Under the pieces are notes generated by a model. That model was not told the origin of the DNA. It made no database searches and was given only the letters and a program-made list of their open reading frames with translations. Shown here in pieces: positions 46,083 to 58,239 of a DNA stretch of 64,000 nucleotides (its first letter is position 1; each line of letters starts with the position of its first letter). This stretch comes from Coleophoma eucalyptorum (Eukaryota > Ascomycota > Leotiomycetes > Helotiales > Dermateaceae). The stretch spans positions 1,488,001-1,552,000 of the forward strand of contig JALRME010000003.1 in the NCBI GenBank assembly GCA_026120035.1. The letters are read 5' to 3'. A program made the translations under genes and the position numbers.

Positions 46083-46875
46083 TCACAGCGTCAGATCCGA
46101 AGCAACGACAAAGATTGCCATACCCATCAAAACCGTCCCCCAATCTACCAACTGGACCAGTCCCTGCGCAGTAGAAGTACTAGCACCACTCTCCACCGTA
46201 TCCGTCAACTTCCCATCAACCAGCTTCTTAACATTCCACTCAAAGTACATATTCCCATCCCCAACCACATTACCTGCAGGGTAATATTCGCAGACGACAA
46301 ACCAACCCGGCGTGCCATTGGTCCCTTGGCAACTCTTCCGGGCACAGCCCACGGAGGTGGTGTTCCCCCAGACGAGCTGCGTAAAATGGCCCGTTTCTTC
46401 ACTGAAGCCAGGCTTATTCCAATTGTACTGCTCGCGCTCAAGACCCCAGGCGTCGATAGACGCAGAGGCGTTAGGATATCCCGCTGCCAGATTCTCGCCT
46501 GTAGGACCACCCTATAGCTTGCGTCAGAAACTATAACAACCCCAGAAATCCCAAAAAGTCTTCAAAGTACGAGAGCGAAAGGAAAAGAGGTCATACGGAA
46601 TGGACAAAGTCGCACTTCGCACTCCAGCTCTGCGCGAATTTGGCAGACGTCGCATTCCAGTCTAGGTCCGAGGCATTGTGTTGCTGGCGGTAGAAATTAT
46701 GCGCGTCGAGGATAGCGGACTGGAAGTCTGCATCGCTCGTATATTGCGTGCTAGTGGCTGCTGGGGCCGAGGCGGTGGTCGCGGTGACTACCACAGTACT
46801 GACGTCGGCTGATATTGTTTGCACGTGGTAGAACAGGGTGGTAAGGAAGAATAGAGGTAGTGAAGGACCAAGCAT
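46083..46875 (-). CDS. Secreted CAP/PR-1 (SCP/TAPS) family protein, probably GPI-anchored
   Basis: Minus-strand exons 46875-46597 and 46511-46083 give 235 residues. The start at 46875 gives a clear signal peptide (MLGPSLPLFFLTTLFYHVQT). A Thr/Ala-rich linker follows, then the CAP domain: ILDAHNFYRQQHNASDLDWN, the intron (85 nt, GTATGA donor), GGPTGENLAAGYPN, GHFTQLVWGNTTSVGCARKS and WFVVCEYYPAGNVVGD. The two His and the Glu that form the CAP cavity are present. The C-terminus has a small-residue region (ESGASTSTAQG) followed by a hydrophobic stretch (VDWGTVLMGMAIFVVASDL), the pattern of a GPI-anchor signal. Yeast relatives (Pry1-3) bind sterols and export lipids. Several N-glycosylation sites are present. 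Confidence 0.9.
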
Positions 46876-47694
46876 GCTTGCTGGAGTCGCTGGGATACTA
46901 GGCGGCTGAAGTGAGGTGATTAAGGTTTGTTGTGGTGCTTGTATCGTATGCTTTTCAACAATGACAAGGAGTATGGAAGTAAGATATACGGCATTGAGAG
47001 AAAGATCAATGAAAGAAATAGAGATATATACACTACAGGACGCAGCCTTTCCCTGCTTACCCCAGGAAAACCACACCCCGCCACTCCGTCAGTTCCATGC
47101 CAACCAGTTCCTCTCAGCCATTCATCATAGGTCTACTTAAATAAACCCCTTCCTAGATACAAACCAGCGTAAGATTTGTCTGCAGGTAGAGAGAATGGTG
47201 CCTTGATCTGGCGATGGAGACAGTGGTAGTGATTGGTGTTGGTGTCACCCTCAAGATTCTTGGTCGTTCGTTAAGGTTTAGCTTATGACGTCGAACACGA
47301 GATATGTGACCAATAAATAATCGCTGGGCTCTTTCGTGCTGTGCTGCGAAGGAGCGTGCGTGAGTTTAAGCGAGCAGGTCGAGTTGAGCCTCATCAGTAA
47401 ATGCACTTGTGAGGGGCGAGAAGGTTTATCATTGAAGGATTATTATCATTTGCGTTCAATCATTTCGTTTGCTCCATGCTCCATCTACTCATTACTGTTC
47501 CATACCCCATACCAATCTGGCGAGTCCCGGCGACTCCCAGAATGAAACGCCATTGCTATGCCATATTGTACCCTCATCTTTGGCATGCGATCTGAATATG
47601 ATTAAAGAAAAAGCACTGCCAGATGAAAGTCTGCCGCTAAGCAATTTGCTTACATGCGTGCTTGCAAATATCATCCACTTCTATAGACAGACCC
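46876..47694. other. Intergenic region upstream of the CAP gene
   Basis: Promoter of the CAP gene plus the 3' UTR of TPS3. Open frames on both strands at 46912-47140 overlap the expected 5' UTR and show no domain. Confidence 0.5.
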
Positions 47695-50600
47695 TTAGGT
47701 AAGTCTGGCTAATTTTTGTAGGGCGGTCAAGACACCTAGATTTCACTCAGTTAAATCCCATAGCAAAATGTTGGACTACTGACCAGTCACACCTTGAGTC
47801 ATCGTACATCTTGCTTCCGTGCTGCGACTTCCAAGACTGACAGTCGTCACATTCTTGACTGAGTCACTCTGGCCTAGTTCATTGGCCCATCGGAAGATAC
47901 ATTCGTCATCTCTTCCATCGCCAACAATCATCAAGAAGTCAACTGGAGCATCATGTTGAGGATCGGTTCCTTTTCCTTGCATCATATTATCATAGATTTG
48001 CTCAGCAGCGGTAGCCTTGGACCAATCAATAGGTTCAACTGCAACAGCACCTAGAAAGTGTAAGTAAATAAGGACCAAAGGGAAACAAGAGCATACCTTC
48101 AACTGGAATTGCACGAACGCGCTGTTCTTCGCAAGCATCGTTAATATGGCTTGCACAATCTCCTGCTTGTCGACTGGCACTTTCGAAATCCTCAGCGTTC
48201 TTGTATTGGAAGATCAAGCTGCAATGACGAGTCTCAATACGTGATCCAGGGGTACGCTCTTGATAGTACTTCATAATACCCTCAACGGAATCTTTCCAAG
48301 ATCGCATCTTGTCAGGATCAGCCATCTCATTCCAGCTAGAACAGCCATATTCTTTGACAAAGCACCCGTTCTCAGCAATGAGCCCAAGACCAGGTACACG
48401 CTTAAACAAGCGATCGAGCTCTTCTGGTTGGCGGCTAGACATGACGTAGACAATGTTCCGCTCATCTGAGATGACCTCATTTAAGACATCGATTGTGCGC
48501 TGAGAGAGTCAGTAGAATTCAGAATATAGCTCTTTGGGATCTTACCTGAGGGCTAGTCAAGATGATGCTGCTGGGAGAGCCCCAAGATGCCAAAGTCCCT
48601 TCATAGTCTAAGAAGAAGAGTCTGCGGCCCGAGGCTTGGTATTGCTGTCCAAGAGTATTGATCGAAAGCCTGGGAACGGAAATAGTATCACGCTTATGTT
48701 GTTCATCATAGGTGGCGTTGAGTTGTGTAAGGAAATTGGTAAACCAATGCTCGGCTGTGTGGTGCATCACAGCATCATACAACTTGTTCCATCTTGAGGT
48801 TTTCTCGGCATCGGACATTTCAAGTGCCATCTTGATAGCATCGGCGCATTGCCGATAATCCCAAGGATTGACGGACAGCTCGTTCCCACCAAAGACAGAT
48901 GCACTTCCTGTGAACTCACTCAAAATGAGAGAACCAAACTTGTTGTGGCCTTCAAATTTTCCGTCTTGGCAGAAAAGGTATTCGTGGCATGTAAGATTCA
49001 TACCCTCACGTTGGCTCGCAATCATAAGAGCATCAGCCACAGTGAGCAGAGCCAAATATTGAGCATAGCTAATATCTTGCTTGAGGTAGACCACAGGCTG
49101 ATAAGCAAGGTTTGCCCAACAGGAGTTGATTCTCGTGACGATATCAGAAACGGTAGCGTCTAATTCTGCTTGTTCTGTGGTAGATGTCGCGACTTGAATC
49201 ATGACGACCTGATCCCGCCATTCTGGGTATTTATTCAGGAACAGCTCATATGCCAAAAGCTTTTGTCGTACTCCTCTCACATGATCAAGCTTGTCTCTAG
49301 CAACAATCAACTTCTTGCCGCGATAACGCTCTCGCATCGTGTTCAACCATTCTCCAACAGATGGATCAGCACGGTTCATATCAAGTGCAACAGGATCGAT
49401 GCCAATGGCGAGATCCACAACATTGATAAACCGATCTTCGAGCTGGACACCATCGTTCGTGGCCTCTACGCATAAGATTCTGCTACAGGTTTGAAGGAAG
49501 TGGCGTGCATATTCGTGGATTTGAAATCCAATCAGGTTTGCACCGAGCATTCCTTCAAGGAGCTCCTTTCTGACTGCCAAGCATCGGAAGACCTCAGAAG
49601 AGGGAAATGCCACATGTAAGAAAAACCCAATCTTGGCATCAGGAAGCTTCTTGCGAACCATGGAAGGAACCAATAGGAGATGGTAATCATGGACCCAGAT
49701 TACATCGCCACGTTTCCAATTCTTAATAAGTAAGTCTGCAAACGCTTGGTTGACCTTGACGTAGTAAATCCAAGAGTGGTCCTCGTAAGCCTTGCTCTTA
49801 GGATTGTCAGGAATCTGGTAATGGAAGACTGGCCAGAGAATTTGTTTGCAATAATGGGTGTAGTGGCCATCAAAGTCGCTATCCTTGCAGAAGACAGTCA
49901 GGGAATCATATTCAGTAGCAAGACGATCCTCAATGTCTTGTTTTCGCTGTTGCTCTAAAGCATCGGTAGGCATGCCTAGCGTTCCAACCCAGATCTTGTC
50001 GTTCAGGTTTCCACTCCGAACAGCAGCTTGAACAGCATTTCGAAGTCCACCATTTCCCTGGTCGGCAGGCTCAACTGTCCAATCGGCCGCAGAGAAGACA
50101 CGATCGTGGCTTTCACTTCGGTCCAGCTGAGGTTGGCGGATGCCAGCTCGTCCGAGTACAGTTGCCTTCTCAAAGGCTTTGTTATGCTTGAGCACATTGG
50201 CTGGCGGCGGGGAGCTAGCTCTGGATCTTGGCTGAGTGAATGAACGGCCAGAGCCCCAAGCTGGTGAATGAGGATCACTGGGTGCTGTTGTAGAGTGACG
50301 GTCGCTTAGCTTGGGAAAATGAGGGCGTGCTGCTTGTGCATTTGGCGGAGCAAAGAAGTTCTCATGGTCGGTATCCTTGGTAGGAGTCTCGGGTGGGGTC
50401 AAGGCACGTTGCTGAGCAAAGAGACTTGGGGTTTGCAAAGTTGTGTCGATTCGAGAAACCCTAGTGGTGGTGGTGGTTGTTCGCGGTGGGCCAGATGGTC
50501 GACGGCTACGAGAGGAAGCGCTAGGGAGAGAGAAGTTGATTGTATTGGGTAGAAAGCTGGGAGAATAAACACGTCAGCAATTGAAGGGCAGTAGAAGCAG

Positions 50601-50757
50601 CTCTGCAGATAACACTGTTCGATCTAGCATATAAAGGGCAGCTGCAAAAGCCATCCTTGCGCTACTTCTGAGGTGGGACATGGTTGCGCAGAGCGAGCGG
50701 ATTGAGCAACGACCCAGGGAGTTGGTTGACCTACAGAGAGACTATGAAGACAGTCAT
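47695..50757 (-). CDS. TPS3: TPS3/TSL1-type regulatory subunit of the trehalose synthase complex
   Basis: Yeast Tps3/Tsl1 regulate and hold together the trehalose-6-phosphate synthase/phosphatase complex. Minus-strand exons 50757-50735, 50556-48546, 48499-48097, 48050-47784 and 47735-47695 give 914 residues. The first exon encodes MTVFIVSL, joined by a 178-nt intron to FLPNTINFSLP, a typical N-terminus of this family. After a Ser/Pro/Thr-rich segment comes a GT20-like domain (about 150-640) with WVHDYHLLLVPSMVRKKLP, IGFFLHVAFPSSEVFRCL, GANLIGFQIHEYARHFLQ and SQREGMNLTCHEYLFCQDG. The phosphatase-like domain starts LFFLDYEGTLASWGSP: the DxDGT catalytic motif of active phosphatases reads DxEGT, which points to the non-catalytic subunit. 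The tiny last exon supplies VLTALQKLARLT. Confidence 0.93.
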
Positions 50758-51852
50758 CGTATCTGTAACAATAGGAGACGCAGGGCAATTGGAGTGTGGA
50801 TATTGAGAATGAGGAATCGCGCAATCATGAGCTCCGATGAAACTAGAGGCGGCGGGAGATGGTGAAAGAGGATGAGGGTATCGAGCGTCACGCTGCGAAG
50901 AGGCGTGGAACTTAAGATGGTGGTATTTAATTGTCCTAGCTGGTTGTCTGAACCTGGAGGAGGCGAGAGGTAGTGACGATGCAACGCTCGAAAATTCTCG
51001 AAGGACACGGTCGAAGTGCAAGAGCTTTGGGGGAAGCGATGAGGCCGGGAAAACTTGGATGAAGGTTTCCGCCTTGCAGTTGCAGGCAGTCTGAGCTGAA
51101 TGCAACCACCACCTAAAACTTTCGTGGAGAAGTGATGATCTTTTAAACTTCTTTGATCCAAGAGAGACGATCAAAAGACGTAGTTGCAGAGTTTTGGATG
51201 AGATTGACGAAGGTACGAAGGGGAACAAACAAGTCACAACGTTACGTCGTTATGACAAGACGTTCTCCATGTTTTTCTTCCGCGGCAGACAGAGACAGAC
51301 AGTCGGATCACACAGTGCAGTCTGGCTGCCCCATCAGCCCTTCTACGTCAGGCACATGTTTTGCATGCACGCCAACCCTGGTCGTGCAGTCCCCAACCTT
51401 GATTCGACCGGCAGTAGTGTCGGTCTTGCAATCTTGGGTTGCTGTGGCTGATGTCACTGCGAAAACACGATCCGCTGTTTTTCTTTCCCGTGCCACCATA
51501 CTATGATGCTGTACTTTGTAGAACGCCTTTGCGACGGCGTCCCTCATCGCTCATGCTGCGCATGAAGGACGTGGCTGGCCCCAAATTAGTGTGCTGTGCT
51601 TTGAGGCATTTCTGAGGGGGAGGGGTGAAAGCTAAAGCTCCTCTGCTCAGACCCAATCCTAATCCTGCCTTGTACTGTACATGGCCGACGCTCACTGTTG
51701 CCGTCGCTGATTCGCCGCCTCTCCTATTACCGCACCAGCCACACGCCGGACCGCCCTCATCTATGCGCAGTGCTTTCCGTCCAATTCGTTAGGATCTGTT
51801 GGTCCGGCCGGATCGGCGCTGTGTCAAGGTTCAACGTGTGCATGCCTACGGA

Positions 51853-51948
51853 GTACTTTGTACCCTACAGTACGAAATAGAGCCGATCCCCAGACTGCCA
51901 CGGACGCTGCTACTGTACTGTACCGTACCGACTGGTCGTACTTCGTAC
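51853..51948. repeat. Cluster of GTAC tetramers
   Basis: Eight GTAC palindromes in 96 bp (starts 51853, 51860, 51870, 51915, 51920, 51925, 51938, 51945), with further copies at 51672, 51677 and 52012. Chance alone predicts fewer than one in such a length. Confidence 0.8.
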
Positions 51949-52820
51949 CGTTACTGTTGTTTCGTTCACAGCCACTCAACCCTACCCGTGTCAAATCCCA
52001 CGTTTGACTAGGTACTTTCCGACCATCGCTTGCAGTCTCTTCCTCGTTGTCCCAAAAGAGACTTACGAGCTCTGACGAGCCGATTGTTTCCGGTAACACG
52101 ATAAGAGGACTGGGCTGGGTGAGGAGGGTGAAGGGTAAGCAAGAACAACAAAAATCATCAATTTGAGTTGTCATTATTCAATGGGACATGCATTTCGCAT
52201 TGCGCATCTCGGGCCCTCCCGATTACTGAGGTCCAGACACTTCTTCAAGCCACATTATCCTCCAATTCGACCGCTTTCTCCTGTCGATGATCCAAGCTGA
52301 CGCCGCATTTCCCACATCCTGGAATGTTGAAGGCGTTTCTGACCCAGGAATCCTGGGCAGATATCTATCTTTGTCCCTCGTAGCTTTTAACCAAATTTTT
52401 TTTCTATTTTTTTTATCCTTTTTGAAGCGTGGCTTTTACGTCAACAGGCATCTTTTTCACCTCATTATACCATCCCTACCGTAGAATTCCATTCTCCAAA
52501 AGCCCAACTCAGAGTGAGGGGTAAGAGCGTTTGGTTCGACGGTCACGTTACACGGCGTCCACGATATCCCTTTCGTGCATTATCATGTTCCAAGTTATTG
52601 GGATACGTAGTTGTGCTGTTGTGGGGTGGTTTGCCTTTCACGCCTTGCTTGTCATGGTATTGCCAGCCGAGAGCAGCAATGCGACCAATGGAATTCTATG
52701 GAAAGGAAAATTGCTCCGCGTGGTTGTGCTTGGCCCTGGAGGTCAGAATGCCATGAAGCCAGAAAGTATACTTACTGTATACTGGATTTCTAAATCTAGG
52801 TTCCACTGCTCTCCTTGCTT

Positions 52821-52847
52821 TACCACCACTACCACTACCACCACCGC
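52821..52847 (+). repeat. ACC/ACT triplet repeat
   Basis: About nine ACC or ACT triplets in a row in intergenic DNA. Confidence 0.85.
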
Positions 52848-53203
52848 CCTCTCAGGACCCCTTAAGAGAATCTCGAACCGGGCTCAGAGAGACAGTACTG
52901 CCTCTGGCTCTATATGTGCATTTATTTGTATGTGTGCTAGTGTTGGTATAAATTAGAGACCTACCGAAGTTGGTTGCGTATATGGATCTAATGTATCTTC
53001 CATTCGCACCTATACTTACCGGTAAGACACCACCTTGATTTAGGCTTTAAAATCAACTCCCTTCGTTGCGATATGAAATAATCTTCAAGACATTTCCCTT
53101 ATACGAGCGGTCAAGGCTAAGCAAGCAAGCAAGCACATGATCAAAATAGTACATATTACTTTTTATGAACTAATCTGCACCACCTAACTCTCTTTCTCGC
53201 CCT

Positions 53204-53217
53204 CCCCCCCCCCCCCC
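53204..53217 (+). repeat. Poly-C tract of 14
   Basis: Fourteen C residues in intergenic DNA, preceded by a TCTCTTTCTCG pyrimidine run. Confidence 0.9.
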
Positions 53218-55221
53218 AGACACACATACACATTAGCCCTAGATACATTCTGGAGCCGCGGAGACTACTGAGCTAATACGCGTGAAGGAAGTGTAATCCA
53301 TCGGGGCTGGCAGCGAATAAACTCCGAGGCCTCTATGGACCCTGTAAAGCTGCTAAATTGGCGTATAGTATAATCTGCTGCATTGCAGTTGCTGAATTGG
53401 TCACAAGTATTCAGACAGTCCATCTTAGATGCGATTACGTACCTAGTCATATCGGAGTCGATGACTTGATTGGATTATTGGATCTTGTAGTTGCTCTGTC
53501 AAGGTCTGTTGCTTCAATGACACCATTGGAGATGGTTTCCGTAATGACTTCATTATGTCTGGAAAGGGAAATTCAACAGGGAAATTTTTAAGGAAAGAAT
53601 TAAAGCTGCGTTTTTGATGATAGTGATGTTAGAGAACTAGATCGTTTTTAATTATAAGATTTATACTTGGTCTCTGTGAAGGATGAGTCTCGACTTTCAG
53701 AAGATTGTAAAATCTCTAAAACATAGTCATTAGCCTAACGTCGTCTTCTCAAGGTCTAGCTCACACCTCCGATATCTATCGTTGGCCTGTCTAACCATGG
53801 GAACAATGGTATTAGGTAGTCAAGTAATAGTCTGTACTTTAAAATTATTTATGTTTTGGCATTACTTACTCGCCTATTCTCTTTCTCTATACGAGCAGCA
53901 CCGGTAAGAGAACCTCTATTTTAAGGCCTTCCTTATTCTCTAGGTGTGCCCTGAGACTTCTACTATTAAAAGGCTGGACCATTCTAGTGTAGAGCTTCTA
54001 CAGCTCATACTCACTGCTTGGTGCCTAAATTACATTGTCTACCAGGGGTCGCCACCACAACTTCTTGCGACTCCTAGCGGTTATTTTGCTGTGCATGAAC
54101 GTTACGATTTGGCATGTGCAATTTTGTGTCCCCGCGCAGAGACCTCCATTTGTTCTAGAAACATGGGAAACCAGCGCCCCATCGGAACCACACCCTGCAT
54201 CCCTGACAATGGCATTCTAGCCGCAAGAGAGGTAAAAGGAAAACCCGGGAAAGCCAACGACGATTTACCCAGCGAATGAACACACCCATCGGGAAGATGC
54301 AGTCATATGCGGCCCAATCTTCTTGGAAGCCATGGTTGAACATGCCGGCCTCAACATGTCCCATGCATAAAAGTGAGGATATATTCCCTTCAGATCCTGT
54401 CGCACCCTAGAAGTATCCACAACTTACAGATCTTCCATTATTAGATGCAGACGTGTAATTTTCCTACTTGGCAAGTCTCCCCCTCCACCAGCAAATGTTG
54501 CAGACTTGTATGTACCAAAACCCTACATCTCTTCTCACCAGCCACAGAAAGGAGGGATTTTATTAACCAAGCGGCACTTGACACACTTCATCGTGGCAAC
54601 GCCCAGTGCCTGGGGTCGAAATCAGGCCCTGCCACAACTTGGCAAGTCTAGGGGGCATACTCACCAGGGCCCGGTTCTCCCGACTCTTCAGGCGGCCAGA
54701 ACCTTCATGATGGATCGTACACATTTTCTAGCCAAGGGTGTGCGGACTGGATACGTACTCTATAACCCTAGTTTCTCTCATATGACAAGTCGCAGAGTGT
54801 AGAACATTCTATCATATATGACTTACCCACATGCAAAAGGGGAGAAGAAACCGAGGGAAAAGAAACATGAGCACGTCATGTATGCCCAACTTTGTCTTGA
54901 GGCATTATCTTCCAATGACGCAACGGCTTTGGTTCTTGTCTTATCGCGAATGCTATGTGCCCTGTGCGCTCTTTCTTGTTGTTGCATCCAGCTTCTTCGG
55001 CAACCTGTCCGGGTTGGGATGCTGTAGATATTGGAATTGCAATGCCACGAGGTTTTGATCGTAGTGAATTGAAGAACCTAAAGTTACTATATTGGGCTGC
55101 GATGTGCCTGACATAGCTGAAATAGTATGCTGTTTTCAAAGAGGCAAGAGATGAATTTGGAGCAATTACAGCTCGAATACGTTTACATTACTAGGTTTTT
55201 CTATTACTACATCTATATCGC

Positions 55222-57062
55222 TCAACCCTCCTTTCCTAACTCCCCCTTCAACCCTTTCCCCAAAACAAGTCTGAAGCCCCACCACCTTTTCTTTACTTCC
55301 TCCTTAGCCTCTTTCTCCACCTTCTTCCTCTTACCTCTTGGGTAGTTCACCGGACTCTCCCCACCAACAAATATTACCAGATCATACAATAGTCCGCCCA
55401 CAAGTGCACCGCTGATTGTACCACCCCAAGCCCCGTAGATCCACCACGCATGCTTCGCCGTGAAGACCTCGCCACCATAGCCCACCACAGCGGTAGCAAC
55501 ACGAGGACCGAAGTCGCGTGCCGGATTCAGACATGCTTCAGTGTTGTATCCAAACGCCATCGTCAACACTGTAACAACTAGTCCGACAATCAGCGCATGC
55601 ATACCCGCTCCAGGTGGTGCGTTGGAGTCATCTCCAAGTGCGAGGATTGCACATGCAAGTATTGCCGTTGCAACGAACTCGTTTGCAAAGCCTGTGCCGG
55701 CGCTCACGAATGATGCTGGCTGTGTGAAGAACGACTTTCCACTGCCTCCAAGAAAGAGGTCAACTCCAGAAGTCGCTCCGCTCGCCCCGCCAGCTGCATC
55801 GAATGTCATGATTGCGTCGTAGTAAACCCCGTATGCGATTAGTCCTGCCAGAAAAGCTCCTAGACACTGTGCAGCGATGTAAATTATGGCTTTTCGTGCT
55901 GGAAACCCCCGATAGAGACATAGCGTTAGCGAAATTGCCGGGTTAAGGTGGCCACCTATTATAATCACAGGTCAGAATAAGTGCTGAAGAAGGAAGGTTG
56001 CAAGTTTACCTGAAATTCCTCCTGCTATGTAGATGCCTATCATGACTCCAAGACCCCATGCCCAGTTTGTAGACTGATAACTACCGGCTGCACTGCTAGA
56101 AGTTTTCACGGCAAGATCGGTTGCTACACCGATGAGTACGGCAATCATTGTCTGTATCATGTTAATGTATACCAAGGGCGAACAATAGAAGTGCTTACTG
56201 CTAAACATTCCGCTAGTGGCTCACGAAGCTTTGCCCGAATCGAGCACCATTTATTGTACTCATCTCTATGCTCCCTGATGTATCTCTCGTTCTCTTGTTC
56301 GTCCACCGCCCAGTCATCTAGCTTATCTCCAGCTTCGAGATCTATACTTTGATCATCTTGCGGTGCGAAATCCTCCGTGGCCGTCACGCTACCCGGATGT
56401 TCTGCGACATCAGAGAGCCTATGAGGCTGCCCCATGCCAATATCACCTTGCTGATCATGTTCGGAAAAAGGGTCTGTCATTTGTGATTTGGCAGACGGTT
56501 GGCCTGTAAGCCAGTCTTCCATAGGGTCTCGTTTCTCATCTGCAGGAGTTCCTATGCGCTCTATAGCGCTTCTTTGTGATGGACGTCTCTTTGGTACTGC
56601 TCTCAGGCTCCCAAATCCGATCCTGCCCCCATTCTCGTTAGTTTCCTTCCCAGCATGCGCCCTCTGCTCCTCGATCATGCCAACCTGTGGAATCACCTCC
56701 GAGTCGCCAGGCTCCTCTTGCTCTGCCTGCTTGTTCTCGACGGCGTCTTGCTTTCCTAGCATGCCTGCACGCACCACGCGTGGTAGAGGCTTTGCCAACC
56801 CCCATAGCGGACCTTGCGGCTTTCTCTGGTATGTCGGATTGAGCTCATAGTATTTCGGGTCTACATAGCTGCCTTGCTGTTGCTGAGGACCGAGCCCACC
56901 CGCAAGAGAGAATTCCGGTCGCACAGGAGTCGGCTCTGGCTCTATAAACTGTTGTCTTCTTGATGTCGTTGGTCTATGACTTGGACGTGTATTTGACGAC
57001 GTCCTTGACTGGTAGGATGGTTGTCTAGTTGTGGACTGCCTCACAGGCAGCTGCTCAGCCAT
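55222..57062 (-). CDS. Aquaglyceroporin-type major intrinsic protein with long N-terminus
   Basis: Minus-strand exons 57062-56199, 56151-56010 and 55955-55222, with introns of 47 and 54 nt, give 579 residues. The first 280 residues are hydrophilic and probably cytosolic (Gln/Pro/Arg-rich, then acidic with LEAGDKLDDWAVDEQENERY). The channel starts IRAKLREPLAECLA at the end of exon 1 and continues TMIAVLIGVATDLAV. The first NPA box is SGGHLNPAISL and the second is EACLNPARDFGPR. The Asp after NPAR marks glycerol-permeable members of the family. Hydrophobic segments between them fit the six-helix fold. The tail is basic (PRGKRKKVEKEAKEEVKKRW). Long N-termini are common in fungal Fps1- and Yfl054-type channels, where they gate glycerol flow under osmotic change. 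Confidence 0.92.
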
Positions 57063-58239
57063 AGCTGAAAGATGTTGATGATTTTCTTCTTGATATTCAG
57101 AGTATTTTGATCTTCACAGGGCCTATTTGTATGATAAGGAAAGAAGAAAAACACCACTTACACGCACCACAATTGCCATGACTGTGTTGTTCGATGATAG
57201 CATCATACCAGCATAGTGCAGAAGTGATCGCCGTCATAACGATCATCAGCGCCTCAACTTGAAGATATGTGCTTCGTTTCTGCCCGTTTCTGTGGAGCTT
57301 TCTACGTGAATACAAGCAAGACCGAAGATGAATTTGGACCGTTGCCAGAAATTGTGGAACGTGTGTTTCTCTTGCGGGAGAGAGACAAGACGAGAGAGGC
57401 TTGATCTGGAAAGAGTATCTTTTAGCGCTGTGGATCCGTCCGGAGCAAGGTCCTGGCGAGCGTTTCGTACAGACTTCTGGGTCACTTGTTACTCATTGAG
57501 CATTCTAGCCTCATTACAGTACATAGGCTAAAATATAATCGATGGTTGTCTGCTGGATCTAAGGTGCTTGTAGCAGACTTGATGACATTATTTTAGAGCG
57601 CCTAGTCTGCTAGACCCACGTATGAAGCTGCGCCAGGGAAGGGGTACTGTCTACAGTAGAGATCATCTTGACTCTCGTTTTGCGCCGGAACTTGAGCGCC
57701 ACAGTCTAGTGAAAGAGTTTACTGCTTTCTTTCTCAAGGTCACACTGCAGGTGCTGCAAGGGCATACTGTGCCGCAGTTGTGCATGTGCTGCTTATGAAG
57801 AACAGATGTAGACTACATTGGAATGGAACCTGGATGTTGTACCGGGAAGAGATGATCGGTTTTTTGGGCACTAAGCATGGTAAAATGGATAGGTGTGTTC
57901 TGATAAATTACTAGATCAGCCCCAAACCTGGGCCAGGGCGGGGACATCAATGACGCAACTGGTTTCCGGGGCCTTATCGTGGGACTCGCAAACCAGTGCC
58001 GCTGTTCGATAAGGCAGCTTGCATCTGCAGACATACTGTATTTCCTTAGTCCTCCACTCCCATGGACAGGATCGCCGGAAATATATTGTCAAATCCACAC
58101 AAAGCCGCCAAAAGTAGGCAGAGCTAGACTCCCCGGCGCTGACTTAAGAAGGCCTGTAAGAACCTTGACCCACGAGGCTAGAGGTTGCGCTACCTACCTT
58201 ATCCAGCTATTTACCGCCGCATGAAGACACGGCCTCGCC
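57063..58239. other. Divergent intergenic region
   Basis: Promoters of the aquaglyceroporin gene (left) and the BTB gene (right). Open frames at 57097-57485 have no domain and lie in the expected leader of the channel gene. Confidence 0.45.

Larger units (their letters stand above)
50758..55221. other. Gene-poor region
   Basis: The first 500 bp are the likely TPS3 promoter and leader. Open frames at 50731-51237 (minus), 52531-52956 (plus, 141 codons) and 53944-54279 (plus, 111 codons) show no domain. The second includes the ACC/ACT repeat, which inflates its length with a Thr run. No transposon ends or RNA gene were found. Confidence 0.4.

Noticed and set aside
50731..51237. 168-codon minus-strand frame covering the TPS3 leader
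   Set aside because: Only its last eight codons (MTVFIVSL) are the real TPS3 first exon; the upstream part shows no conservation-like features and precedes the accepted start.
52850..52935. Sequence resembling a tRNA B box (GGTTCGAGATTC on the minus strand)
   Set aside because: No matching A box or cloverleaf can be drawn around it.
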